A program made the translations under genes and the position numbers. Shown here in pieces: positions 18,845-27,221 of a DNA stretch of 64,000 nt; within the stretch, counting starts at the first letter, position 1, and each line of letters opens with the position of its first letter. Origin of the DNA: Antarcticimicrobium luteum (GTDB lineage: Bacteria; Pseudomonadota; Alphaproteobacteria; Rhodobacterales; Rhodobacteraceae); the NCBI RefSeq assembly GCF_004358185.1, contig NZ_SMUV01000065.1:62001-126000 (forward strand), in the 5' to 3' direction. The notes under the pieces were generated by a model. That model was not told where the DNA came from. It made no database searches and saw nothing but the letters and a program-made list of their open reading frames with translations.

Positions 18845-19816
18845 ATGACGACAGAAATCCAGATCTATGGCCGCGGCCGGATGCCGCCGCGGCTGGAACA
18901 GCGGCTGAGCGATCATTTCACCCTGCATTGCGACGCCGCCCCGGCCCCGTCCGGGGACTGGTTCGCGCGGCATGGGGACCAGATCCGCGGGATGACCAAT
19001 GCCAGCGCCGCGCCGCTGACCGGCGCCCTGATGGACCGGCTGCCGAAGCTCGAGATCATCTCCGGCCTCGGGGTCGGGTATGACGGGATCGACGTGGCCG
19101 CCGCCCGGGCGCGCGGGATCATCGTCACCCACACCCCCGATGTTCTGAACGCCGATGTGGCCAACTACGCGCTGCTCCTGCTGCTGGCGGCCAGCCGCGA
19201 TCTGCTGTTTCAGGATGCCTATGCCCGGTCCGGCCGCTGGGCGCGCGACGGGCAGGCCCCGCTCACCTCCACGCTGGAGGGGCGCAGCATCGGCATCGTC
19301 GGGCTGGGCCGCATCGGGCGGACGCTGGCGAAGAAGCTGGAGATCTTCGGCGGCCCGATCCTTTATCACGGGCGCCGGGAGCAGCCGGAGGTTCCGTACG
19401 AATTCTGCCCCGATCTGTGCGAAATGGCGCGGCGCTGCACCGCGCTGATCCTGTGCCTGCCGGGCGGCGCCGGCACCGACCGGCTGATCGGTACAAAGGT
19501 TCTGGACGCGCTGGGCCCGGAGGGCATCCTGGTCAATGTCGCGCGCGGTTCGGTGGTGGATCAGCCCGCCCTGATCGCAGCGCTGGAAGAGGGGCGGTTG
19601 GGCCGCGCCGCGCTGGACGTGTTCGAGGAGGAACCGGCGGTGCCGCAGACGCTGTGCGACAGCGACCGGGTGATCCTGTCGCCCCATGCCGCCAGCGCCA
19701 CGGTCGAGACCCGGACAGCCATGTTCGATCTGACCGCAGACAACCTGATCGCCCATTTCCGCGACGGCGCCCCGAAGACGCCGGTGCCGGAATGCCGGGA
19801 CATGATCCGCCGCTAG
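18845..19816 (+). CDS. D-isomer-specific 2-hydroxyacid dehydrogenase
   Basis: 323 residues. The NAD(P)-binding GIVGLGRIGRTLAKK motif, the catalytic Arg region (VNVARGSVVDQPAL), the Glu region (ALDVFEEEP) and the catalytic His (LSPHAAS) are all present, as in glyoxylate/hydroxypyruvate reductases. It interconverts a 2-oxoacid and a D-2-hydroxyacid. Sixteen bases separate it from dctM, so it probably belongs to the TRAP operon and acts on the imported acid. Its stop overlaps the stop of the convergent MarR gene. Confidence 0.88.
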   Translation: MTTEIQIYGRGRMPPRLEQRLSDHFTLHCDAAPAPSGDWFARHGDQIRGMTNASAAPLTGALMDRLPKLEIISGLGVGYDGIDVAAARARGIIVTHTPDVLNADVANYALLLLLAASRDLLFQDAYARSGRWARDGQAPLTSTLEGRSIGIVGLGRIGRTLAKKLEIFGGPILYHGRREQPEVPYEFCPDLCEMARRCTALILCLPGGAGTDRLIGTKVLDALGPEGILVNVARGSVVDQPALIAALEEGRLGRAALDVFEEEPAVPQTLCDSDRVILSPHAASATVETRTAMFDLTADNLIAHFRDGAPKTPVPECRDMIRR

Positions 19817-20274
19817 TCCTGCTGCTCAAGCTGCGCCAGCAGCGTCTCGAGAATCGGCTTGATGCGTTCGGCGTCCTCGCCGCCGAGCGCGTCGAGGATC
19901 CGCGCCTCATGGGCCCGGGCATCGACGATCAACTCATGCGCCAGATCCCGGCCCATCCCGGTCAGAAACACCCGGACCCGGCGCCTGTCCTCGGGATCCG
20001 AGCGGCGGCTGACCAGCCCGCGTTCAACCATCTGATCGATGATTCGCGTCAGCCGCGACTGCTCCATCAGCGACAGCCGCGCCAGCCGCGTCACCATCGC
20101 CCCATCCTCATCCGCGAGACAGGCCAGCACCCGCCATTCCGGCACCCGCAGACCTGCCGCGCGGGCATGTGCGTGAAACTCGGAACTCGCCCGTTCGCTG
20201 ACCGCCGCCAGCAGATAGAGCAAATAGGATGTGACAAATGGTTGATCTGAACGCTTATTTTCTAGACTTCTCAT
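19813..20274 (-). CDS. MarR-family transcriptional regulator of the Rieske cluster
   Basis: 153 residues with a MarR winged helix: ARLSLMEQSRLTRIIDQMVERGL is the recognition region and RRSDPEDRRRVRVFLT the wing. It is divergent from the Rieske reductase gene at 20390, and two inverted repeats lie over the promoter between them. It is the probable repressor of the operon 20390-31681, relieved by a pathway acid or CoA ester. The protein coded next to it on the other side (D-2-hydroxyacid dehydrogenase) is convergent and probably unrelated in regulation. Confidence 0.88.
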   Translation of the reverse strand: MRSLENKRSDQPFVTSYLLYLLAAVSERASSEFHAHARAAGLRVPEWRVLACLADEDGAMVTRLARLSLMEQSRLTRIIDQMVERGLVSRRSDPEDRRRVRVFLTGMGRDLAHELIVDARAHEARILDALGGEDAERIKPILETLLAQLEQQD

Positions 20275-20323
20275 ACAACTATGCCGTGTTTCACCTGAAT
20301 GGATTAGGCCGCGACCGTCGAAA

Positions 20324-20366
20324 GGTCAAGAAAAGGCTTGACCGATTTTATATGAATTTTCATATT
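20324..20366 (+). promoter_or_regulatory. promoter with two overlapping operators upstream of the Rieske operon
   Basis: A -35 box TTGACC (20338-20343) and a -10 box CATATT (20361-20366) are separated by 17 bases. A perfect inverted repeat, ATATGAA-TT-TTCATAT (20350-20365), fills the spacer and enters the -10. A second, GGTCAAG-N6-CTTGACC (20324-20343), covers the -35. This is the classic layout for repression by a MarR dimer, and the MarR gene is immediately divergent. Confidence 0.7.
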
Positions 20367-20389
20367 AATTCCACAGGGAGTGCAAAAGC

Positions 20390-21331
20390 GTGACTCAAGA
20401 GCTCATCATCGACGGTATCCGCGACGAGACGGACACCATCCGGGAATTTACCCTGCGTGCCGCAGATGATGGCGCGCTGCCCGCGCATGGCGCCGGGGCG
20501 CATCTGAAATTCGACCTCGGCGCAATCGGTACGCGGTCCTATTCGCTGATCGACTGGCCCGGCGATGCCCCGGGCACCCTGCGCATCGCCGTCCAGCGCG
20601 AGGACGGCGGCCAGGGCGGCTCGCGCCATATGCACAGCCTGCAGCCTGGCGACCGCCTGCGCGCCGAGACGCCCGACAACGATTTCCCCCTTGGCGCGCA
20701 TGACGGCCCGGCGCTGCTGCTGGCCGGCGGCATCGGCATCACACCGTTGATTTCGATGGCCAGCGCGCTCGACGCCGCCGGGCGTCCCTTTGCGCTGCAC
20801 TACTGCGCGCGCTCGCGCGGCGTTATGGGATTTGCGGATGCCCTCGCCTCGGCCTTCGGCGACCGTGTCGGTTTTCATTTTGACGATGAAACCCCGCTCG
20901 ACCTTGCCACGCTGTTCGCCGGCCTCGACCCGGCCACCCATCTCTATGTCTGCGGCCCGAAGGGCATGATCGAGGCCGCCCGCGCCGCCGCCAACGCCGC
21001 CGGCCTGCCCGACGCGCAGATCCATTTCGAACTGTTCACCACACCGCAGCCGCAGGACGGCGACACCGCCTTTGAGGTCGAGATCGCCTCGACCGGCCAG
21101 GTCTTCACCGTCCCGCCGGGCCGCACCATCATCGAGGTGCTGGAGGACGGCGGCCTCGATCTGATCTATGATTGCCAGCGCGGCGATTGCGGCATCTGCC
21201 AGACCGAGGTGCTGGAGGGCACCCCCGATCACCGCGACGTGGTCCTGTCGGATGCGGAAAAGGCCGAAGGAAAACTCATGCAGATCTGCGTCAGCCGCGC
21301 CAAATCCGCGAAACTGGTCCTCGACCTGTAA
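20390..21331 (+). CDS. Rieske oxygenase reductase (phthalate dioxygenase reductase type)
   Basis: 313 residues, GTG start preceded by AGGGAG. The N-terminal flavin-binding barrel carries GTRSYSLIDWP, the middle NAD-binding domain carries LLAGGIGITPLISMA, and a C-terminal plant-type [2Fe-2S] domain has CQRGDCGIC (Cys-x4-Cys-x2-Cys) with the fourth Cys in MQICVSRA. This domain order is that of class IA reductases such as phthalate dioxygenase reductase and VanB. It passes electrons from NAD(P)H to the oxygenase encoded next. Confidence 0.92.
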   Translation: MTQELIIDGIRDETDTIREFTLRAADDGALPAHGAGAHLKFDLGAIGTRSYSLIDWPGDAPGTLRIAVQREDGGQGGSRHMHSLQPGDRLRAETPDNDFPLGAHDGPALLLAGGIGITPLISMASALDAAGRPFALHYCARSRGVMGFADALASAFGDRVGFHFDDETPLDLATLFAGLDPATHLYVCGPKGMIEAARAAANAAGLPDAQIHFELFTTPQPQDGDTAFEVEIASTGQVFTVPPGRTIIEVLEDGGLDLIYDCQRGDCGICQTEVLEGTPDHRDVVLSDAEKAEGKLMQICVSRAKSAKLVLDL

Positions 21332-21346
21332 GGAAAGGAGCCCGCC

Positions 21347-22699
21347 ATGCCAGCCGCCACGCCAGCCTATACCGCCGACACCGTTACCGATCTGGTTCAG
21401 CCGCATCAGGTCCACCGCGATGTCTATACCGATCCCGAGGTCTACCGGCTGGAGATGAAGCACCTTTTCGCCAACACCTGGGTGTTTGTCGGCCACGACA
21501 GCCAGACGCCGAACAAGGGCGATTATTACACCACGCAAATCGGCGACCAGCCGGTGATCCAGGTGCGCCACAGCAACGGAGAGATCTGCGTTCTCTACAA
21601 CCGCTGCCCGCACAAGGGCACCAAGATCGCCATCGACCGGACCGGCAACACCGGCAAGTTCTTTCGCTGCCCCTATCACGCCTGGTCGTTCAAGACCGAC
21701 GGATGCCTTTTGGCGATCCCGCTGAAAAAGGGCTATGAGGGCACCGGACTGGACCAGACCCAGAACGGCAAGGGCATGAAGGCGGTGGGCGCGGTGAAGA
21801 ATTACCGCGGCTTCATCTTTGCCCGGCTGGCCGAAGATGGCATTTCTTTCGAGGAGTTCTTCGGCGACAGCCTGTCCTCGCTCGACAACATGGTCGACCG
21901 CTCGCCGGCCGGCCGGCTGGAGGTCGCCGGCCCGCCGCTGCGCTACATGCACCAGTGCAACTGGAAAATGCTGGTCGAGAACCAGACCGACACCTGCCAC
22001 CCGATGGTGGCGCATGAATCCAGTGCCGGCACCGCGGTCAAGATATTCGAGGACATGGACTGGCCCGAGGACAAGCCCAAGCCGATGGCGATGGAGATCA
22101 TCGCGCCCTTCATGTCGCCCTATGAATTCTTCGAGAACATGGGCATCCGCACCTGGCCCAACGGCCACGGCCATACCGGCGTGCACCATTCGATCCATTC
22201 CGACTATTCCGCCATCCCCGGCTATTTAGAACAGATGGTCGAAGCCTATGGCGAAGAGAAGGCCAAGCAGATCCTGGGCGAGAACCGCCACAACACCGTC
22301 TATTTCCCCAACATCATGATCAAGGGGCCGATCCAGCAGCTGCGCAACTTCATCCCGCTGGGGCCGGACAAGACGCTGGTGGAAAGCTATATCTACCGGC
22401 TGGTCGATGCGCCCGATCAACTGCTGGCGCGCACCGCGATGTATAACCGGCTGATCAACGCGCCGACCTCGATGGTGGGCCATGACGATCTGGAAATGTA
22501 CGAGCGCGCGCAGGAGGGGCTGGCGGCAGACGGCATGGAATGGGTCAACATCCAGCGACTTTATGAGGAAGGCGAGGATTTCGACCAGGAGGCGGTCGAA
22601 AACGGCACCACCGAACGGCAGATGCGCAACCAGTTTCACGCCTGGGTCAAATTCATGTCGCCCCAGCCCGCAACCGAACAAGCGGAGGCCGCAGAATGA
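21347..22699 (+). CDS. aromatic-ring-hydroxylating Rieske oxygenase, alpha subunit
   Basis: 450 residues. The Rieske [2Fe-2S] motif is CPH...CPYH (CPHKGTKIAIDRTG to RCPYHAW), and the mononuclear iron ligands sit in NQTDTCHPMVAHE (Asp, His, His). The presence of a small beta-subunit gene overlapping by 4 bases makes this an alpha-beta type oxygenase. It should install hydroxyl groups on an aromatic or alicyclic acid. The substrate is not known; the neighbouring CoA ligase leaves open whether the free acid or the CoA ester is hydroxylated. Confidence 0.92.
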   Translation: MPAATPAYTADTVTDLVQPHQVHRDVYTDPEVYRLEMKHLFANTWVFVGHDSQTPNKGDYYTTQIGDQPVIQVRHSNGEICVLYNRCPHKGTKIAIDRTGNTGKFFRCPYHAWSFKTDGCLLAIPLKKGYEGTGLDQTQNGKGMKAVGAVKNYRGFIFARLAEDGISFEEFFGDSLSSLDNMVDRSPAGRLEVAGPPLRYMHQCNWKMLVENQTDTCHPMVAHESSAGTAVKIFEDMDWPEDKPKPMAMEIIAPFMSPYEFFENMGIRTWPNGHGHTGVHHSIHSDYSAIPGYLEQMVEAYGEEKAKQILGENRHNTVYFPNIMIKGPIQQLRNFIPLGPDKTLVESYIYRLVDAPDQLLARTAMYNRLINAPTSMVGHDDLEMYERAQEGLAADGMEWVNIQRLYEEGEDFDQEAVENGTTERQMRNQFHAWVKFMSPQPATEQAEAAE

Positions 22700-23178
22700 G
22701 CTTTCCCAGCCGCGACGAGCTGATCGACTTCATCTACGACGAGGCCCGCATGCTGGACGAGGGCCGGTTTACCGAATGGCTCGATCTGTGGATGCCCGAG
22801 GGGGTCTATTGGATGCCGCTCGACTACAAGCAGACCGATCCGGACCTCGTGACATCGCTGCTCCACGAGGATCAGTTCATGCTGCGCCTGCGGGTCGAGC
22901 GTCTGAACGGCGCGCGCACGTTCAGCCAGAAACCGAAAAGCCGCTGTCACCATGTGATCCAGCGCCCCTTTGTCGACGAGATGGACCCAGGCGCCAACCG
23001 ATATGTGACCAACACCAACATGCATTATGTCGAAACCCGGCTCGACGATCAGTTCCTGCTGGCGATCACCGCCACCCATGATCTGACCGTTGTCGACGGC
23101 AAGATTCGCATCGCGGGCAAGCGCGTCGATCTGCTGAACTCCGACGCCGCCTTCGGCAATATCCAGCTTCTGCCGTGA
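22696..23178 (+). CDS. ring-hydroxylating oxygenase, beta subunit
   Basis: 160 residues in the cone-shaped NTF2-like fold family of oxygenase beta subunits, seen in the N-terminal DELIDFIYDEARMLDEGRFTEWLDLW and the C-terminal GKIRIAGKRVDLLNSD, where small subunits end with a strand-loop of this type. It has no metal motif and is structural. It starts inside the alpha-subunit stop codon region (ATGA overlap), supporting a stoichiometric complex. Confidence 0.88.
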   Translation: MSFPSRDELIDFIYDEARMLDEGRFTEWLDLWMPEGVYWMPLDYKQTDPDLVTSLLHEDQFMLRLRVERLNGARTFSQKPKSRCHHVIQRPFVDEMDPGANRYVTNTNMHYVETRLDDQFLLAITATHDLTVVDGKIRIAGKRVDLLNSDAAFGNIQLLP

Positions 23179-23185
23179 GACCATC

Positions 23186-24808
23186 ATGAAACTGAGCGAT
23201 TTCGACAGCGTCTATGATGCCTTCGCCGCCGCCGCCCGCCGCTGGCCCGCGCGGCCGATGCTGAACGTGCTTGAGGCAACCGCGCGGGTCTATGGCATCG
23301 CGGCGGGTGAGATCCCCTATGGCGCGGCGCTGGCGCAGGTCGATGCGCTGGCCGAGAGGTTTACCGCCGCCGGCTACGGGCCGGGCATGCGGGTGGCGCT
23401 GCTGCTGGAGAACCGCCCCTCGTTCTTCCTGACCTGGCTGGCGCTGAACCGGCTGGGCGCCTCGGTGGTGCCGATCAACCCCGACCTGCGCGCGGCGGAG
23501 CTGGAGTATCTCATCGGCCACGCCGAACCGGCGCTGATCGTGGCGATCCCGGCGCGGGCCGATGAATTGCGCGCGGCGGCCGAGGCGGCGGGTATCGCGC
23601 TGAGCGTCATCGCCCCGGACGAGGCGCCCCCTGCCCCGCGCCCCGGTGCCGAAGTGGCCGACGCGGCAGAGGGCCCGGCGCGAGAGGCGGCCGTGCTCTA
23701 TACCTCGGGCACCACCGGCCAGCCCAAGGGCTGCGTGCTGTCCAATACCTATTTCCTCGACTCCGGCGACTGGTACGCAGGCCTTGGCGGGATCGCGGCG
23801 CTTTCCGAGGATGGCGAGCGGATGATCACCCCGCTGCCGATCTTTCACATGAACGCGATGGCCTGTTCCTTCCCGGTGATGATCGCCGTGGGTGGCTGCC
23901 TGACCGCCCTCGACCGGTTCCATCCGCGCAGCTGGTGGGACGACGTGCGCGCCGCCCGCGCCACCTGCCTGCATTACCTGGGCGTGATGCCCTCGATGCT
24001 GATGGGCGCACCGGAAGGTGCCAGCGACCGGGATCATTCGGTGCGCTTCGGCTTCGGCGCCGGGGTCGATCCGAAGTTGCAGGCCGATTTCGAGGCGCGC
24101 TTCGGCTTTCCGCTGGTCGAGGCCTGGGCGATGACCGAAACCGGCGCCGGTGCGGCGATCTCGGCCCATACCGAAGACCGGTTGGTGGGCCAAGCCTGCC
24201 TCGGCCACCCGACCGAGGCGGTGGAGCTGCGCATCGTCGATGATGCCGGGGCGGACGTTGCCCCGGGCCAGCCGGGCGAATTGCTGATCCGCCGCTCCGG
24301 CCCCGACCCGCGCCTCGGCTTCTTTACCTGCTATTACAAGAACCCCGAGGCCACGGCAGAGGCCTGGGAAGGCGGCTATTTCCACACCGGCGACATCGTG
24401 CGGCAACAAGCGGACGGCAATATGTTCTTCGTCGATCGCAAGAAGAACGTGATCCGCCGTTCGGGCGAGAATATCGCGGCGGTCGAGGTGGAATCGGTGC
24501 TGATGCGCCACCCGGAGATCACCGCCGCCGGCGTCGCCCCGGTGCCGGACCCGGTGCGCGGGGACGAGGTTTTCGCCTGCCTCGCCGTCGCCGACCCCTC
24601 GCCGGAAAAGGCGCAGCAGATCGCGCAATGGGCGCTGACCCAAATGGCCTATTACAAGGTGCCCGGCTACATCGCCTTCGTCGACACGCTGCCGCTGACC
24701 GCCACCCAGAAGATCCAGCGTGCCGCGTTGAAAACGCTTGCCACAGAGCTTCTGGCGGCGGGCAAGGCGCATGACACCACCGCGCTGAAGAAACGGCAGG
24801 TGGCCTGA
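23186..24808 (+). CDS. AMP-forming acyl-CoA ligase
   Basis: 540 residues of the ANL superfamily. The ATP-binding loop is LYTSGTTGQPKG, the adenylate motif region is EAWAMTETGAG, the hinge Asp is in YFHTGDIVRQ, and the C-terminal catalytic Lys is in TATQKIQRAALK. It activates a carboxylic acid to its CoA thioester. The gene sits 7 bases after the oxygenase beta subunit and overlaps the thiolase-like gene in TGATG, so it belongs to the Rieske operon. The substrate is unknown. Confidence 0.9.
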   Translation: MKLSDFDSVYDAFAAAARRWPARPMLNVLEATARVYGIAAGEIPYGAALAQVDALAERFTAAGYGPGMRVALLLENRPSFFLTWLALNRLGASVVPINPDLRAAELEYLIGHAEPALIVAIPARADELRAAAEAAGIALSVIAPDEAPPAPRPGAEVADAAEGPAREAAVLYTSGTTGQPKGCVLSNTYFLDSGDWYAGLGGIAALSEDGERMITPLPIFHMNAMACSFPVMIAVGGCLTALDRFHPRSWWDDVRAARATCLHYLGVMPSMLMGAPEGASDRDHSVRFGFGAGVDPKLQADFEARFGFPLVEAWAMTETGAGAAISAHTEDRLVGQACLGHPTEAVELRIVDDAGADVAPGQPGELLIRRSGPDPRLGFFTCYYKNPEATAEAWEGGYFHTGDIVRQQADGNMFFVDRKKNVIRRSGENIAAVEVESVLMRHPEITAAGVAPVPDPVRGDEVFACLAVADPSPEKAQQIAQWALTQMAYYKVPGYIAFVDTLPLTATQKIQRAALKTLATELLAAGKAHDTTALKKRQVA

Positions 24809-25974
24809 TGGCGCGGCTGGGCTATGACGGGGTGGTGGTGACGGCGCCGGTCTCGGTGCCCTACGAGCGCTATTCCATCGAGACCGCCCATTGGTGGATC
24901 GCCCGCGCCCTGCGCGGCACCCTGCAAGCGGCCGGGCTGAAACCGGCCGAGCTGGACGGCTTCACCGTCTCCAGCTTCACGCTCTTCCCCGATACCGCCG
25001 TGGGGCTGACCCAGCATCTGGGCCTGTGCCCGCGTTGGCTGGACCATATCCCCATGGGCGGGGCGAGCGGCGTGATCGCCCTGCGCCGGGCCGCCCGGGC
25101 GGTACAGGCGGGGGACGCCGATATCGTCGCCTGCGTCGCCGGCGACACCAACCATATCGACAGTTTCCGCAGCCTTCTGTCCAGCTTCTCGCGCTTTGCC
25201 TCGGATGCCTCCTACCCCTATGGCTATGGCGGACCGAACGCGAATTTTGCCCTTTTGACAGACCGTTACATGCAGGACTTTAACGCAACGCGTGAGGATT
25301 TCGGCCGCATCTGCGTGGCACAGCGCGACAATGCCCTGCGCAACCTGAATGCGGTGATGAAAAAGCCGCTGACGATGGAGGCCTATCTGAACGCCCGCCC
25401 CATTGCCGACCCCATCGCGCTCTATGACTGCGTGATGCCCTGCGCCGGGGCCGAGGCCTTTCTGGTGATGCGCGAGGAGGAGGCGATAAAACGCAACCTC
25501 CCCTTCGCCCGCATCAAGGGTACCATCGAACGCCACAACGCCCATGCCGGGAACCCGATCCAGTTGCGCGGCGGCTGGACCCTCGACGTGGACGATCTTT
25601 ACGGCATGGCCCAATGCGCGCCCGAGGATATGGACCTGGTGCAGACCTATGACGATTACCCGGTGATCTCGATGATGCAGATCGAGGATCTTGGGTTCTG
25701 CGACAAGGGCGGCGCGCCGGAGTTCCTGCGGGGCCGCGACATGACGGTGACCGGGGATTTCCCGCATAACACCAACGGCGGCCAGCTTTCGGCCGGCCAG
25801 GCCGGCGCGGCGGGCGGTTTCATCGGGCTGGTCGAGGCGATCCGCCAGGTCACCTGGACCGCCGAGGGCACACAGGTGCCGGGCGCGCGGCGCGCCCTCG
25901 TCTCCGGCTTTGGCATGATCAACTACGACCGCGGCGTCTGTTCCGCCGCCGCCATTCTGGAGGGCGCCGCATGA
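24808..25974 (+). CDS. thiolase-fold protein without the thiolase Cys/His; candidate CoA-linked aldolase/lyase
   Basis: 388 residues with the SCP-x/lipid-transfer branch of the thiolase fold. Where thiolases have the nucleophilic Cys (C-A/G-S-G), this protein reads GGASG (84-88), giving Gly85. The usual GHP of the C-terminal catalytic His is GQA (Gln331) after NTNGG. A Claisen-type thiolase reaction therefore looks impossible. Known proteins of this sort, the Ltp2-type steroid side-chain aldolases, work with a DUF35 partner, and a DUF35 gene overlaps this one by 4 bases. I infer a retro-aldol or similar C-C cleavage of a CoA ester; a role as structural partner is also possible. Confidence 0.75.
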   Translation: MARLGYDGVVVTAPVSVPYERYSIETAHWWIARALRGTLQAAGLKPAELDGFTVSSFTLFPDTAVGLTQHLGLCPRWLDHIPMGGASGVIALRRAARAVQAGDADIVACVAGDTNHIDSFRSLLSSFSRFASDASYPYGYGGPNANFALLTDRYMQDFNATREDFGRICVAQRDNALRNLNAVMKKPLTMEAYLNARPIADPIALYDCVMPCAGAEAFLVMREEEAIKRNLPFARIKGTIERHNAHAGNPIQLRGGWTLDVDDLYGMAQCAPEDMDLVQTYDDYPVISMMQIEDLGFCDKGGAPEFLRGRDMTVTGDFPHNTNGGQLSAGQAGAAGGFIGLVEAIRQVTWTAEGTQVPGARRALVSGFGMINYDRGVCSAAAILEGAA

Positions 25975-27221
25975 CCGATCCGTTGCAGCCCCCGGTCAAG
26001 AAGAACCCGCAAAAGCGCACCGTTTCGCCCACCCGTCCGCCCGAAAGCCGCAGCCGCGCCGCGCTGGGCCTGACGGCGGCGGCGGCCGAGGGGCGCTTTG
26101 CCCTGCAATGCTGCGCCGAGTGTGGCGCGGTGCAATATCCGCCGCGCGACGCCTGCTGCGCCTGCCTGTCCGTGGCGCTGGACTGGCGCGATGTTTCGCC
26201 CAAAGGCCAACTCATCGCCGAGACCCGCATCCGCGCCACCACCAGCCTCTATTTCCGCGACCGGCTGCCCTGGCGGACCGGCACCGTGCAGCTGGACGTC
26301 GGGCCATCGGTGATTTGCCATGTGCATGGCGAATGCGAAAAAGGTGCGCGGGTGGAACTGTGGAACCGGCTCGACCGCGCCGGACAGGGGGTGCTGATCG
26401 CGGTCCCCGAGGAAAGGACTCCGAACATGCAGGACGACCCGCAACTGCGCGCGATGACCTCCGACCCCAAGCACCGCCGGGTGCTGATCACCGACGGGCG
26501 CGCCCCCAACGCCCCGGCACTGACCAAGGCATTGCTGGCCGCCGGCGCCGCGAGCGTGTTCCTCGGCGAGGGAGAGACCTGGCGCCCCTATCCAGAACGC
26601 ACCGCGCTGGAGGCGCTGGGGGTCGAGTTTCTGCCGCTCGACGTCACTGACACCTCCTCGGTCAATCGCATGGCCTCGGAATACGGCGGCAAGGTGGACA
26701 TCCTGATCAACAATGCCCGCTTTTTGCGCCCCGGCGGCGTGCTGGCGCGCGGCGACACCGGGTTCGCGCGGGACGAGATCGAGGTGAATTACCTGGGGTT
26801 GATGCGGCTGGCCCAGGCCTTTGGCCCGGCGATGTGCGGACGCACCGGCGACGGGGTGAATTCCGCCGTCGCATGGGTCAATATCCTTGCCGCAACATCG
26901 CTTTCCAACAGCCCGGAAATGGGGTGTTTTTCCGCCTCGCAGGCCGCCGCACGGGCGCTGAGCCAAAGCCTGCGCGGCGAATTCCGCACCTCAGGCCTCA
27001 GGGTGATGAACGTCTATGTCGGCCCCACCGAGGACGACTGGCACCAGCCGCTGCCGCCGCCCAAGGTGGCGCCGGGCGCGCTGGCCCGCGATGTGGTCTC
27101 CGGTCTGAGGAACGGCCTGGAGGATGTCTACTGCGGCGATGTGGCGAAGGACATGTCCCTTAAATTCGCTCGTGATCCCAAGGTATTGGAACGCGAACTT
27201 ACCATGGGAGGTGAGACATGA
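25971..27221 (+). CDS. DUF35 zinc-ribbon/OB-fold protein fused to a degenerate SDR
   Basis: 416 residues. An N-terminal zinc ribbon has paired cysteines C48/C51 and C62/C65 and is followed by an OB-fold (about 75-150): together a DUF35 (ChsH2/PhlB-type) unit that normally partners a thiolase-fold protein. Residues about 168-416 form a short-chain dehydrogenase-like Rossmann domain with NNAR (247-250), but the glycine motif is degraded (ITDGRAPN) and the catalytic YxxxK is FSASQ (Phe320, Gln324). The SDR part is therefore probably inactive and may be a scaffold. Both flanking genes overlap it in ATGA junctions. Confidence 0.85.
   Translation: MTDPLQPPVKKNPQKRTVSPTRPPESRSRAALGLTAAAAEGRFALQCCAECGAVQYPPRDACCACLSVALDWRDVSPKGQLIAETRIRATTSLYFRDRLPWRTGTVQLDVGPSVICHVHGECEKGARVELWNRLDRAGQGVLIAVPEERTPNMQDDPQLRAMTSDPKHRRVLITDGRAPNAPALTKALLAAGAASVFLGEGETWRPYPERTALEALGVEFLPLDVTDTSSVNRMASEYGGKVDILINNARFLRPGGVLARGDTGFARDEIEVNYLGLMRLAQAFGPAMCGRTGDGVNSAVAWVNILAATSLSNSPEMGCFSASQAAARALSQSLRGEFRTSGLRVMNVYVGPTEDDWHQPLPPPKVAPGALARDVVSGLRNGLEDVYCGDVAKDMSLKFARDPKVLERELTMGGET

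Noticed and set aside
20360-22198. 612-codon minus-strand frame opposite the Rieske genes
   Set aside because: It is antisense to iron-sulfur and Rieske motifs and has no recognisable domain.
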